A stretch of 64,000 nucleotides of DNA from JALYNX01 sp035292605. Its GTDB lineage: Bacteria; Actinomycetota; Acidimicrobiia; Spongiisociales; ZC4RG35. Position numbers and translations under genes: made by a program. The stretch spans positions 60,609 to 124,608 of the forward strand of contig DATDPT010000069.1 of assembly GCA_035292605.1 (NCBI GenBank), written 5' to 3'. Shown here piece after piece: positions 25,184 through 33,963 of the stretch; the first letter of the stretch is position 1; each line of letters starts with the position of its first letter. The notes below the pieces were generated by a model. That model was not told the DNA's origin. It saw nothing but the letters and a program-made list of their open reading frames with translations, and did no database searches.

Positions 25184-26305
25184 ATGAAGAGGCGCAGAGC
25201 CGCAGGGCTGATCATGGGAATGGCACTTGTAACGGTGAGTGGCGCCATCGGTTGGTATGCATCCTCCCTAATCCAGCCCAGCGATCAAGAGACTCTTGAT
25301 GGGGAGAAGAGGTCGTTGCCCATCACAGTGCCTGTGGAAAGCGGAGTCCTAACGTCAACCGTCGTCACTCGAGGCAGAATCGAGTACTCAACTACTCGAA
25401 GCCTGCAAGGTTCCCTTTGGGATGGTTCTCTCCTCCCAGTTATTACCATGGCTCCAGAGATTGGGACTGAGATCTCCGCGGGCGACGTGATTTACGAATT
25501 GGCTACCCGTCCGACTATCGCTCTTCGGGGGCCCTATCCGCTGTTCCGCGACCTTGAGCCCGGCGACCAGGGTGACGATGTCCAAATGGTCCAGAAGGCG
25601 CTCGCGGCTATTGGGATCGATCCGGGGCCAGCCGACGGGACATTCCGGAGGGCGACTCAGCGAGCAGTCGATATCCTCTACACGGAGAGGGGCTATCGAC
25701 CGATAGGTTCCACGGGAGAAGCCAAGAGTCTCTCGGAGATAATTCTGCCTATGGCCGAAGTGGCAGTCTTCAATCAGCTCCCCGTGATTGTCATCACATC
25801 TCGATCTGTGGGCGAGGTCGTTGATAGTGACGTACTCACCGTCGCGATATCAGGCATAAGCGTTGCGTCTTCTCTAACCACAGCCCAGCGGGAGCTCGTG
25901 GATGTAGGGGATCCAGTTTTGATTGAATCGACTGTATTGGGATTGTCGATGGCTGGTGTGGTGAGCCAGGTCGCCGACCAGCCTGGCGGCGAAGGCCTCG
26001 ACCAGAATCAGTACCGCCTGGAAATTGATCCTGTGGATAACGTGCCTGACGCCTTGGTTGATGCAGATGTTCGGGTTACGGTCGAACCGGAATCGACGCC
26101 CGAAGCGGTACTACACGTCCCCTTTGCGGCAATATCGTCGGATGCCGACGGTCGCGCCTGGATCGCCGTGCTGCGTGACGATGTCGAGGTCGAGATCGTA
26201 TACGTTGAAACGGGGCTCTCTGCGGGTGGGCGCGTCGAGATTCTGTCGAATTCCGGCGACCTGGCTGCTGGTGACCTGGTCGTGGTAGGCGAGGACATTG
26301 ACTAA
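25184..26305 (+). CDS. MacA-like membrane fusion protein with peptidoglycan-binding domain
   Basis: A 373-residue adaptor of an ABC export system. It has an N-terminal anchor helix (residues 8-28), then a HlyD/MacA-type barrel-sandwich region (TVVTRGRIEY ... GTEISAGDVIYELA) interrupted near residues 124-170 by a peptidoglycan-binding domain (PGDQGDDVQMVQKALAAIGI). Later β-barrel segments follow (VGDPVLIESTVLG; GWISVL-like GRAWIAVLRDDVEVEIVYVE). This layout is typical of Gram-positive adaptors beside MacB-like transporters, often with secreted peptides. It overlaps the ATPase start region. Confidence 0.8.
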   Translation: MKRRRAAGLIMGMALVTVSGAIGWYASSLIQPSDQETLDGEKRSLPITVPVESGVLTSTVVTRGRIEYSTTRSLQGSLWDGSLLPVITMAPEIGTEISAGDVIYELATRPTIALRGPYPLFRDLEPGDQGDDVQMVQKALAAIGIDPGPADGTFRRATQRAVDILYTERGYRPIGSTGEAKSLSEIILPMAEVAVFNQLPVIVITSRSVGEVVDSDVLTVAISGISVASSLTTAQRELVDVGDPVLIESTVLGLSMAGVVSQVADQPGGEGLDQNQYRLEIDPVDNVPDALVDADVRVTVEPESTPEAVLHVPFAAISSDADGRAWIAVLRDDVEVEIVYVETGLSAGGRVEILSNSGDLAAGDLVVVGEDID

Positions 26306-27002
26306 CCCAATCACCTATGAGATGCCTAGAATCCGACTGAACAAAGTGTCGCGATCCTACGGCCAAGTCACGCCAGTAAGAGCGGTCGTCGACGTGGACC
26401 TGACGATCAACTCTGGAGAGTACGTCTCGATAGTCGGCCCTTCCGGATCAGGAAAAACGACCCTCCTTGGCGTCTTAGGCTGTCTCGACGCGCCTTCGCT
26501 CGGCTCTTACCACTTCGACGGTGTTGACGTTGCCACAATGGACGACAACGCCCGTAGTTTGCTTCGGGCATTGAGAATCGGCTTTGTGTTTCAGACCTTC
26601 CACTTGATGGCGCATCGTTCAGTCGAGGAGAACGTGTACACCGCCCTGATGTATGCCGGGGTATCGCGCAGCGAGAGAAGCAGCCGCGTCAACGATGCTC
26701 TCCAAATCGTTGGTTTGGCGAACAGAGCCTCCTTTTTGACAAAGACCCTGTCAGGAGGTGAGAAACAGCGAGTCGCAATCGCTCGTGCCATCGTTAAACA
26801 GCCAGAACTGCTTCTGTGTGACGAACCAACCGGAAACCTCGACTCTTCCACATCGGCACCAATCCTCGATCTGCTTGATCAACTCGTTGGCCCACGGGGA
26901 TTGACGCTCGTGGTTGTGACGCACGACCATTCGGTCAGCAAACGAGCCTCAAGAGGAATCACCATGCAAGACGGAAAAGTCACCAAAGATGAGCAGAATT
27001 GA
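26298..27002 (+). CDS. MacB/LolD-type ABC transporter ATPase
   Basis: A 234-residue ATPase. Walker A is GPSGSGKTT, the Q-loop is FVFQTFHLM, the signature is LSGGEKQRVAIARA, and Walker B is LLLCDEPTGNLD with the H-loop VVVTHD. The TTG at 26298 overlaps the adaptor gene and has GAGG upstream; the ATG at 26322 is an alternative giving 226 residues. It powers the permease encoded next. Confidence 0.9.
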   Translation: MTNPITYEMPRIRLNKVSRSYGQVTPVRAVVDVDLTINSGEYVSIVGPSGSGKTTLLGVLGCLDAPSLGSYHFDGVDVATMDDNARSLLRALRIGFVFQTFHLMAHRSVEENVYTALMYAGVSRSERSSRVNDALQIVGLANRASFLTKTLSGGEKQRVAIARAIVKQPELLLCDEPTGNLDSSTSAPILDLLDQLVGPRGLTLVVVTHDHSVSKRASRGITMQDGKVTKDEQN

Positions 27003-28234
27003 TGCCCCCGCGACGTTTGGGTCGTCTATCGCTGCTTGATCTCGTCGATGAAGCGATAGCGGGGCTCCTCATGAGGCCCGGTCGAACGGCTTTGACGATT
27101 CTTGGCTCGGTCGTAGGCATGGCCGCGATCATTGCCACGATTGGGATCGCGCAGAGTTCCGAAGATCGCATTCTCTCAAGGTTCGAAGAGTTCGGCGGGA
27201 GCTTCGTGATTGTCGGACGGACGTCGCCGGACTCGAGCACGGTCCTAGATCTAGCGTCGGACGTTATTCCCAGTGACGCGGACGCTCGCCTCAGTCACGT
27301 TGAGGGCATTGAGGCGGTCGGTTTGCTGTCGGTAGTAGACCTGGGTTCCGGGACCGTTGAGTCCGGCCTCGTCGGTAACACAGCCGGTCAATCTGAGTTC
27401 CAACTTCCGGTTGTTGCCGCCACTCCGGAGATCTTTGCTGCTGCAAGGGCCTCGATAAGAGAAGGACGTCTTTTCGACGCAGGCCACTCGTCGCGCGGCG
27501 ACAGAGTTGCAGTGGTCGGAAGTCGGGCAGCTACGAGACTCCATATTCACAGTCTCGAGGGCCAACCGGCGATCTTTGTGGAGGGCATCCCGCTGGTTGT
27601 TATAGGACTGCTCGAGAACGTTGGAGACCAAGAGCGTCTATTAGACAGCATCATTGTCCCTTCCGGTACGGCTGCGAAAGCATTCGGCACTGTTGGAGTC
27701 GACGAGGTCGTTATCCGAACCTCTCCTGGAGCTGCGACCGATGTGGGACGACGTGTAGCGACGACCTTGTCACCCAACAACCCGAGCGCTCTGGAGGTTC
27801 GAGTACCTCGCGAGCCGATAGCTGTGAGATCCGCTATCAGTGGCGACCTAGATACGCTCATATTCGTCCTCGCTGGGCTGGCGCTGTTGACAGGCGCAAT
27901 TGGAATAGCGAACGTCATGTTGGTGGCAGTGCTGGAACGGGTGAGCGAGATCGGCGTACGCCGCTCGCTGGGTGCCACACGAGCACAAATCGCCATGCAG
28001 TTTCTACTCGAGGCGGCCCTCATCGGACTCATTGGAGGCGTCGTGGCTTCTTCTCTGGGCTTGGTCACCGTTGTCGGCGTATCAGCGGTACGTGGTTGGA
28101 CACCGACGATGGATTCGTGGGTGCCCCTAGTGACACCGATAGCTGGCGTCTTTGAAGGGCTTGTTGCCGGCCTTCTTCCGGCCCGACGCGCAGCGTCGCT
28201 TCATCCGATGGAGGCATTGAGAACGACTGGATAG
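27002..28234 (+). CDS. MacB/FtsX-type ABC transporter permease
   Basis: A 410-residue permease with one N-terminal helix (GRTALTILGSVVGMAAIIAT), a large external MacB-PCD-like domain and three C-terminal helices. The last section carries the FtsX hallmark ERVSEIGVRRSLGATRAQIA and the ending LLPARRAASLHPMEALR. With the ATPase and adaptor it forms a tripartite-like exporter for a peptide or drug. The ATG overlaps the ATPase stop. Confidence 0.85.
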   Translation: MPPRRLGRLSLLDLVDEAIAGLLMRPGRTALTILGSVVGMAAIIATIGIAQSSEDRILSRFEEFGGSFVIVGRTSPDSSTVLDLASDVIPSDADARLSHVEGIEAVGLLSVVDLGSGTVESGLVGNTAGQSEFQLPVVAATPEIFAAARASIREGRLFDAGHSSRGDRVAVVGSRAATRLHIHSLEGQPAIFVEGIPLVVIGLLENVGDQERLLDSIIVPSGTAAKAFGTVGVDEVVIRTSPGAATDVGRRVATTLSPNNPSALEVRVPREPIAVRSAISGDLDTLIFVLAGLALLTGAIGIANVMLVAVLERVSEIGVRRSLGATRAQIAMQFLLEAALIGLIGGVVASSLGLVTVVGVSAVRGWTPTMDSWVPLVTPIAGVFEGLVAGLLPARRAASLHPMEALRTTG

Positions 28235-29034
28235 GTGTCAAGGGTTTCAGTCCCTGCGGACCTGTCAGATCCTCTGTGCAAGAGGGGCGGCCTGACATAG
28301 TGACCCTGGCGGTTGGAGTCGGGGTCCGTGGAAGGACAAATGATGACGGAGAGGAAGACGATCGAGGAGGGTTTGTCTTCGGCTGAGAGGTCGGCTGAGG
28401 GAACCTCTGGTGCCCGACGAGGTGTTGGACGAGCTGATGGCTCGTGTCGACGCTGAGGGGGCTGAACTGTTGGGCCCTGACGGCGTATTCTCTACGCTCG
28501 GGGGATGACGGTGCGGGACATCCGTTCGCATCTGGAGGAGATCTACGGGGTCGACGTCTCCCCGGATGTGATCTCCCGGGTCACCGATGCGGTGTGGGAC
28601 GAACTGGATGAGTGGCGGAACCGGCCCCTCGATGAGGTGTATCCGACCCTCTACGTCGACGCGTTGAACATCAAGATCCGTGATGGGATCGTCTCCAATC
28701 GGCCCGCTTACCTGGCCCGTAGGCGTCGATTTGGAGGGCAGGAAACACGTCCTGGGGATCTGGATCGGCGACTCCGACGGGGAACGCTCCAAGTTCTGGC
28801 TCAGTGTTCTCACTGAGCTGAGAAACCGAGACTGCGCGGTGAGGCGGGGAGCCGCCTGCCAGTGTCGATGCGCCGAGCAGGCCTGGCCGAGTTCGAAGCG
28901 GGTCTCGGAGCCCGCTACCCGGCGATCACCCGGCTGTGGCGGGACCAGTGAGACGTTCATCACGTTCCTCGCTTTCGCTGGCAAGGTGAGGCGGGTGGTC
29001 TACACCACCAACATGATCGAATCGATCAATTACC

Positions 29035-30466
29035 GGCTCTACGCGATGAAGTGTGGGGCGTTGTGAGCTTGGGAGACTGATTCCGAAATCCATGGACGCG
29101 GGCAAGGGCCCCGTCATTCTGCGGATTGATCGTCTGCAGAAGGAGAGACCCTTGTCCGTGATTCAAGGTAGCCGTGGGGCCACCGTGCTGGTTGGTATGC
29201 CCGGTTTCGTGGTCGGCGTCCAGGAGCTGGTCGAAGGGGAACTGTGGCTGTATGTGGAGACGACCGCGGATGTGGTCGGCTGTCCTGGCTGTGAGTCCAG
29301 AGCGACAGGTCATGGTCGGGCCCGGACACTGGTGCGGGACCTTCCCATCTCGGGGACGCCGACCGTGCTCTTGTGGTCTAAGCGGCGCTGGCGTTGCTCC
29401 GATCCTGACTGTGAGGTGAACACCTGGTCGGAGACGTCTCCGCAGATCGCTCCGAGGGCGGTGTTGACCGAACGGGCGAGGAGACGGCTGGCGGACATGG
29501 TCAATGTCGACGGTGACTCGATCGCTGCGGCGGCGGCCGAGTTGGGGGTTGGCTGGCATACCGCCAACCAGGCGGTGGCAGATCACACCGACCCGCATGT
29601 CGAAGATCCTGACCGGCTAGTGGGTGTGGAAGCGATTGGGGTGGACGAGAAACGGTTCCTCAACGCCACCCCTGAGCGTCGGACCGTCTATACGACTCAG
29701 ATCGTCGACTTGGACCGTCACCGGCTCCTCGATGTGATCGAAGGCCGCTCCCAGGACGTGTTGGGCAGCTGGCTCGAGGCCCGGAGGGTCGACTGGTGCG
29801 CCAGGATCCGGTTGGCCAGTTTGGACCCGGCTGCCGGTTACCGCCGAGCCTTCGAAGAGCATCTTCCCAATGCCACCCTGGTAGTGGATCATTTTCATGC
29901 GGTGAGGCTGGCCAACCGGGCCATCGATGATGTCCGCCGCCGTGTCCAACAACAGACATTCGGTCACCGAGGCAGAAAGGCCGACCCGCTGTATCGAGCA
30001 CGCAGGGTCCTCCTCACCGCCGATGAGCGTCTCAGCGAGGAACGGTTCCAATGGATGGCAGGCCTGCTCGAGATCGGAGATCCCGACGGGGAGGTCAGCG
30101 CCGCCTGGGTCGCCAAGGAGCTACTCCGAGACGTCTATCAAGCAGTGGACCAGGCCCACGCCCGCCGGCGGATGATCGCCTTCTACATCTACTGCGGCGA
30201 CGCCGACATCCCCGAACTGGCTCGCCTCGCCCGCACCGTCAGCCGCTGGTCAGAGCAGATCTTCGCCTACCACTCCACCGGACGGGCGTCCAACGGACGA
30301 GTCGAGAACACCCACATGCTCGCCGAGAAGATCCGCCGCAACGCCCACGGATTCCGAAACCACGACCACTACCGCCGGCGCCTAATCGGACGACTCGGCG
30401 TCAAATGGCATACTCAGACCACCGCACGAATACGAGGCCACCAACCACGGTTCATCGCGTAGAGCC
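29035..30466 (+). mobile_element. ISL3-family insertion sequence
   Basis: Perfect 16-base terminal inverted repeats, GGCTCTACGCGATGAA (29035-29050) and its complement (30451-30466). The element is 1,432 bases and is flanked on both sides by CAATTACC (29027-29034 and 30467-30474), an 8-base target duplication as expected for ISL3. It sits in the IS256 transposase gene inside the codons for the INYRL motif. The perfect duplication suggests recent insertion. Confidence 0.95.
29152..30462 (+). CDS. ISL3-family transposase
   Basis: A 436-residue DDE transposase. An N-terminal zinc finger (CPGCESRATGHGR ... RCSDPDCEV) is followed by an HTH segment (AAAAELGVGWHTANQAV) and the catalytic domain: IGVDEKRF, VDHFHAVRLAN and GRVENTHMLAEKIRRNAHGF supply the DDE residues. 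The last codons and stop (TTC ATC GCG TAG) lie inside the right inverted repeat. The start was chosen as the TTG at 29152, 6 bases after AAGGAG; GTG 29158 and ATG 29198 are alternatives. It looks intact. Confidence 0.9.
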   Translation: MSVIQGSRGATVLVGMPGFVVGVQELVEGELWLYVETTADVVGCPGCESRATGHGRARTLVRDLPISGTPTVLLWSKRRWRCSDPDCEVNTWSETSPQIAPRAVLTERARRRLADMVNVDGDSIAAAAAELGVGWHTANQAVADHTDPHVEDPDRLVGVEAIGVDEKRFLNATPERRTVYTTQIVDLDRHRLLDVIEGRSQDVLGSWLEARRVDWCARIRLASLDPAAGYRRAFEEHLPNATLVVDHFHAVRLANRAIDDVRRRVQQQTFGHRGRKADPLYRARRVLLTADERLSEERFQWMAGLLEIGDPDGEVSAAWVAKELLRDVYQAVDQAHARRRMIAFYIYCGDADIPELARLARTVSRWSEQIFAYHSTGRASNGRVENTHMLAEKIRRNAHGFRNHDHYRRRLIGRLGVKWHTQTTARIRGHQPRFIA

Positions 30467-30763
30467 CAATTACCAGCTACCAAGCACCGAGGGCACTTCC
30501 CCAACGAGCGGGCCGCCCTCAAACTGCTCTACCTGGCAGTCCGAAACATCACAACCGAGAGAGGAGGCGACACCGGCACCGGAACATAGGGATGGACCTA
30601 CTGTCTGAACCAGCTGGCCATCTACTTCCCCGGGCGATTCGACATCGCCTAAACCAATGACCCAGCCGCACCACTTACACAGGCAATCGGACAGGCCCGT
30701 CCCCGCTGCAGAGGAACTCTGTCACCGATGTCATTCCCTGATACCTACGATCTTGAGGGGACG

Positions 30764-31657
30764 CTAGTCGAGAGTTTCCACCAGGTCCTGGTTTTCCGCT
30801 ACGAATCGAGACCGGTACTCCTGAAAAACAGACGCTAACTCCGATCTTCGTTCCTCCAGTCTGAGCCTTTCAGAACACTCCCATACGGACTTGGCAAGAC
30901 CAATCTCGTATTGTCGGATGTCTTCCATCGCCGCCACATACTCGCGCTCAGTCGAATCGGGGTTGATTGACTCAATCTGCGTCCGAACGAGGCCGTATAC
31001 ATCGTCAGGATTCTGGACGGATGTGTACCCCTCGGACCTGATGCACGCTGCCAACTCGTCATTGAGAGCGGCGACCTGCGGATCCCGCTCCGCCAGTTCC
31101 AGAAAGTCGCGGAGGCCTGCTTGGAACTCTTGTCCGGCTGCCCATTCAGGATGAGCGCCCTCCCACTCGCCGTTGGCCCAAGCAGTGCACCCTCCCTGAA
31201 CAATCTCGCCGTCGATCTCAACCGTGGACCAGAGTGCTGCTTGTTCAGCTGGGTCCTCGTCGGCGGCCGGCGTTTCACCCCCGCGTACCCAGTCTGGCAC
31301 GTCCTCGTTTTCATAGATGGAGAGGTAGCCTGAAGCTATTCCAAACCCGTGGTATTCGACGCGCTCGTACCCTTCCGCAATTTCGCCGCTTGGCGTTGTG
31401 AGTGGGGGTTCCTGCCACGACTCGGCAGCGGTGGCCAAATAGCCGGTGAACCCCTGAGCCCGCATGCATTGAGTAATCAAGTCGTTGACTTCTGGTCCAC
31501 GCGCCTGAGCAAGTCCAGCCATCGCTTCGTCGACCTGCTCAATGATCTCGTCTGGGTTCGCTGAACCGCCACAGGCGACCACGAGAACAGCTACCCCAAC
31601 TACGATCCTGAAAGCGAGGCGCTCTCTCGACGCGGGCTCTCGGGGACCTTGCGTCAC
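30764..31657 (-). CDS. Lipoprotein paired with the secreted peptide
   Basis: A 297-residue lipoprotein with lipobox VLVVAC near residue 29 and an acidic mature region. It contains two similar segments centred on a cysteine: LITQCMRAQGFTGY and LAACIRSEGYTSV, which suggests an internal repeat of a C-x-(R)-x-x-G-(Y/F) motif often seen in actinobacterial secreted proteins. A third and fourth cysteine lie in VQGGCTAW and VWECSER. It follows the secreted-peptide gene by 4 bases, so the pair forms an operon; immunity or a receptor role is possible. The start is GTG 31657 or TTG 31660. Confidence 0.65.
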   Translation of the reverse strand: MTQGPREPASRERLAFRIVVGVAVLVVACGGSANPDEIIEQVDEAMAGLAQARGPEVNDLITQCMRAQGFTGYLATAAESWQEPPLTTPSGEIAEGYERVEYHGFGIASGYLSIYENEDVPDWVRGGETPAADEDPAEQAALWSTVEIDGEIVQGGCTAWANGEWEGAHPEWAAGQEFQAGLRDFLELAERDPQVAALNDELAACIRSEGYTSVQNPDDVYGLVRTQIESINPDSTEREYVAAMEDIRQYEIGLAKSVWECSERLRLEERRSELASVFQEYRSRFVAENQDLVETLD

Positions 31658-31661
31658 CAAC

Positions 31662-32042
31662 TTAGAAGTTCAGCCAATGACCGGTGTGGCACGAGTAGTT
31701 GGGGGGATTCCAACACAATTGGTGACGTGACGTTGTTACTGACAAAAGGGTGGACGCGATTGCTGAGATCGTACCGACCGAGTCGGACGCACCCGCCCTC
31801 CATGTCCCGCCGTTGTAGATGTCGACAATACCGAGGTCGCAATCTGAATCGGAAGAGTAAGTCTTCGCGAAGTAAGCGTATCCCGTAGTGTAGTCTCCGC
31901 GCCAATTCGAGTAGGTTCCCGAGCAGGTTCCACCTTGCACGTAGTAGGCCGCCTGAGCCGTGGCACCGGCTACCATCGCGAAGAGAAGCACAAGGGCTGC
32001 GAGCAAACTGCCGAGGCGAGTTCTCGTCTGCAGGACGGACAT
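31662..32042 (-). CDS. Small secreted four-cysteine protein (bacteriocin-like candidate)
   Basis: A 126-residue preprotein with a clear signal sequence (SLLAALVLLFAMVAGATAQA, cleavage expected near residue 31). The mature part of about 95 residues is rich in Tyr, Gly, Ser and Trp with cysteines at 40, 68, 110 and 118, suggesting two disulfides. Size and composition recall secreted bacteriocins of the lactococcin 972 type, but no family signature is certain. The ATG at 32040-32042 has AAAGGAG at 6 bases; the frame's upstream TTG is not the start. It is first in an operon with the lipoprotein and faces a MacA/MacB exporter. Confidence 0.65.
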   Translation of the reverse strand: MSVLQTRTRLGSLLAALVLLFAMVAGATAQAAYYVQGGTCSGTYSNWRGDYTTGYAYFAKTYSSDSDCDLGIVDIYNGGTWRAGASDSVGTISAIASTLLSVTTSRHQLCWNPPNYSCHTGHWLNF

Positions 32043-32185
32043 AGCATTCTCCTTTGTCAAGCCAACCCTAAAGCCCTCCGGTCCTTTCTATGATAAGCGC
32101 TTTTGCCCCCCTCCTGCTGGTCTATCTTTCGCGTTCTCCGGCCCGAGCTCTCTGCTCTCACCTTTGTGACGTGAGCCCCGAATAG

Positions 32186-32291
32186 TGGTCCACCTTTTGT
32201 GGGAGTCTGATCCACGAGAGTGGGAGGATGACCACGATGAAGAGGCACAGACATACCCCCGAGCAGGCGGTCCGGAAGCTCCGTGAGTCGC
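32186..32291 (+). mobile_element. IS3-family left-end remnant
   Basis: TGGTCCACCTTTTGTGGGAG resembles IS3-type terminal repeats, and 42 bases on an ATG (32228) opens MKRHRHTPEQAVRKLRE, the start of IS3 OrfA proteins. It breaks off at about 32291, where unrelated sequence begins. Only the first 110 bases survive, so it is inactive. Confidence 0.7.
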
Positions 32292-32337
32292 CGGCCTCCT
32301 GAAACCGGCAGCAAGCCCCCATCTACCAGGGGTTTGC

Positions 32338-32523
32338 CTAGCGCGCCCGGGGTGACTCGAACACCCAACCTCCTGATCCGTAGATCTCCAAGCGGTGTCC
32401 GTAGGCATCCACAGGAGTCCATTCGGCCAGGCGTCGCAGGCCTTCGGCTCCATCCCGGTCCACCTCCGTCCACGGCAATCCAGGCTGGATGGCTCCCAAC
32501 TTGGCTCCCAGAGGTCTGGCCCG
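32338..32523 (-). pseudogene. Coding-like fragment ending in the tRNA-Arg-derived attachment sequence
   Basis: Minus-strand frame of 61 codons: AKLGAIQPGLPWTEVDRDGA, then EGLRRLAEWTPVDAYGHRLE and IYGSGGWVFESPRAR before TAG. It looks like real protein but has no clear start and is preceded by TAG at 32524. Upstream, a different frame reads CGVCDVPVTYWRDEPSEGL, so a frameshifted gene is plausible. Its last 14 codons coincide exactly with the tRNA-Arg 3' half. Confidence 0.35.
32343..32383 (-). repeat. tRNA-Arg(ACG) 3' half: attachment-site remnant
   Basis: The minus strand reads CTACGGATCAGGAGG, then T-arm GGGTG-TTCGAGT-CACCC with perfect stem pairing, then the acceptor strand CGGGCGC. It matches the second half of a tRNA-Arg with anticodon ACG. 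The 5' half (expected GCGCCCGTAGCTCA...) is absent on its 5' side. tRNA 3' halves of this kind mark where an integrase inserted an element; by tRNA polarity, the element should lie to the right (higher coordinates). Confidence 0.75.
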
Positions 32524-32745
32524 CTACAGGAGCATCCAGGCCTTCACTTGGTTCATCGCGCCAATATGTCACAGGGACATCGCATACTCCACACAGGCCG
32601 CGAACCTCGGGCTGGTCCGTCGGAGATTGGCCACCTAGGACCAAGCGTTTCACACCAGCCAGAAGAGGGACGGTGCCGGCGAGCACGGCTGCCATACTGA
32701 GAACAGAGCCCAAGGACACCACTAGGTCGGGAAGGAGCTGCGACG

Positions 32746-33963
32746 ATGACGGGTACCCCCAACGATGTGGCGACGCCGATCGTCGATATCAGGCCCCAAA
32801 CTCCGATTGCACAATTGGACCGCTCGCGGTTCGGAGCCGAGGACTCGTTCAAGCCTGAGACGGTCGCGCCCGTCGTAGGCATGTCCCTGACCTTCATCCG
32901 CAAGGTCGTCGGCCATCGCGGTTGGCTTTCCGGTGAGGACGTCCTTGCCCTGCTTGATCAGGACGCCTTCCATGAAACGTTCGTACCGCGAAGCAAGATT
33001 CTTGACTATCTCAAGGGATGCAACCAAGGCGACTCCGAATCGGTTGATGAGGTTCCAAACCCGGAGTCATGGGATCTGAGGCTCGGCAACGCCCTCGACC
33101 TTGTGAGGGAGGTCACGGCGTCGTCTGTCAATTGCGTGGTGACCTCGACTCCCTACTGGGGGCTTCGTATCTATGAGGACACACAGGTGGTGGCATGGGC
33201 CGACGGCGAAGTCTGCGCCTACGGACACGAGCAGACCCCGGAAGGCTTTGCTCGGCACACGACCGAGACCCTATTGGCACTATCCCGGATATTGACCGAT
33301 GACGGGTCGATCTGGTGGAACGTTATGGACTCATTCAATACGCGCACTCAGATCCGTGAGTCCGCAGCGGAGGCACTGCGTGCAATGCAAGGCATGGACT
33401 CCAGAAAATGGGGGGAGTACACGGCAAGACGGTACTCCGCTGGGCATTCGTACTTGAAGGACGGCGAGCAATGCCTGATCCCTCAGATGATCGCCGAGCG
33501 AGCAAGCCGAGCGGGTCTCTACGTCAAGACGGTAATCACCTGGGCAAAGCGCTCCAGCATGCCCGAACCCCAGAATTCGCGGGTGTCGCGCAACTTGGAG
33601 TACGTGCTGCATATCACGAAGCAGCGCACTCCAAAGCTCGCGCGCCAGCCATACCACGACGCCGACCCCGAATTCGGTGGACGAAATAACGGGTGGGAGT
33701 CTGAAAAGCTGTCTGACGTCTGGGTCTTGAGCACGTCATCGGGCGGCAATGGTCACGGAGCCCAATTCCCGACAGCACTTCCCGGCCGGTGTATAGCGCT
33801 ATCGACCGAGCCAGGTGACGTTGTGTTGGACCCCTTCGTCGGCACGGGGACGTCAGGGATCGCAGCATTGCATCACGGCTGCTCATTCATTGGGTTCGAC
33901 ACGTCCCAAACGTACTTGGCGATCGCCAAGGAGAAGCTCGGCAGCGTCAACGAAGGTCATTAG
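32746..33963 (+). CDS. DNA methyltransferase, beta-class N4-C/N6-A type
   Basis: A 405-residue enzyme. Catalytic motif IV appears as TSTPYWGL near residue 134 (usual form (T/S)SPPYW), and the AdoMet motif FVGTGTSGIAALHHGCSFIGFD near residue 364 comes after it, so the order is that of the beta class. The first 100 residues are an extra N-terminal domain with a helix-turn-helix-like stretch (PVVGMSLTFIRKVVGHRGWL). It likely protects host DNA for the restriction genes on the opposite strand, whose end it overlaps by 17 bases. The S-T-P-Y variant is unusual. Confidence 0.8.
   Translation: MTGTPNDVATPIVDIRPQTPIAQLDRSRFGAEDSFKPETVAPVVGMSLTFIRKVVGHRGWLSGEDVLALLDQDAFHETFVPRSKILDYLKGCNQGDSESVDEVPNPESWDLRLGNALDLVREVTASSVNCVVTSTPYWGLRIYEDTQVVAWADGEVCAYGHEQTPEGFARHTTETLLALSRILTDDGSIWWNVMDSFNTRTQIRESAAEALRAMQGMDSRKWGEYTARRYSAGHSYLKDGEQCLIPQMIAERASRAGLYVKTVITWAKRSSMPEPQNSRVSRNLEYVLHITKQRTPKLARQPYHDADPEFGGRNNGWESEKLSDVWVLSTSSGGNGHGAQFPTALPGRCIALSTEPGDVVLDPFVGTGTSGIAALHHGCSFIGFDTSQTYLAIAKEKLGSVNEGH

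Larger units (their letters stand above)
28408..30652 (+). pseudogene. IS256-family transposase remnants
   Basis: Pieces in different frames. PDEVLDELMARVDAEGAELL and GPDG lie near 28410-28490. MTVRDIRSHLEEIYGVDVSP through YPTLYVDALNIKIRDG (the first catalytic Asp region) lie at 28505-28690. GVDLEGRKHVLGIWIGDSDG lies near 28720-28800. RVVYTTNMIESINYRL lies at 28992-29040. After the ISL3 insertion, GHFPNERAALKLLYLAVRNI continues from about 30491 to LNQLAIYFPGRFDIA, with an in-frame TAG at 30587. The DNA coding for the N-terminal third is mostly deleted, so the gene is dead. Confidence 0.85.
28258..30698 (+). mobile_element. IS256-family element, decayed and interrupted by an ISL3-family element
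   Basis: Terminal inverted repeats at 28258-28282 and 30674-30698 match at about 19 of 25 bases (shared core CCTGTC-GAT, then CTGTG-AAG). Flanks GTCCCTGC (28250-28257) and GTCCCCGC (30699-30706) form an 8-base target duplication with one mismatch. Without the ISL3 insertion and its duplication it is about 1.0 kb, roughly 0.35 kb shorter than a full IS256 element, so internal sequence has been lost. It lies between the MacAB exporter and the secreted peptide/lipoprotein genes. Confidence 0.8.

Noticed and set aside
31662..32042. Firm assignment of the secreted protein to the lactococcin 972 family
   Set aside because: Size and Tyr/Gly/Cys composition are suggestive, but no family-specific signature could be confirmed by eye.
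32186..32291. A complete IS3 element
   Set aside because: Only the first hundred bases remain; the rest of OrfA/OrfB and the right end are missing.
32057..32722. Long minus-strand open frame across the IS3 remnant and tRNA-Arg half
   Set aside because: It runs through a transposase start and a tRNA-derived sequence in other frames; only its first third has some coding look (possible frameshifted gene).
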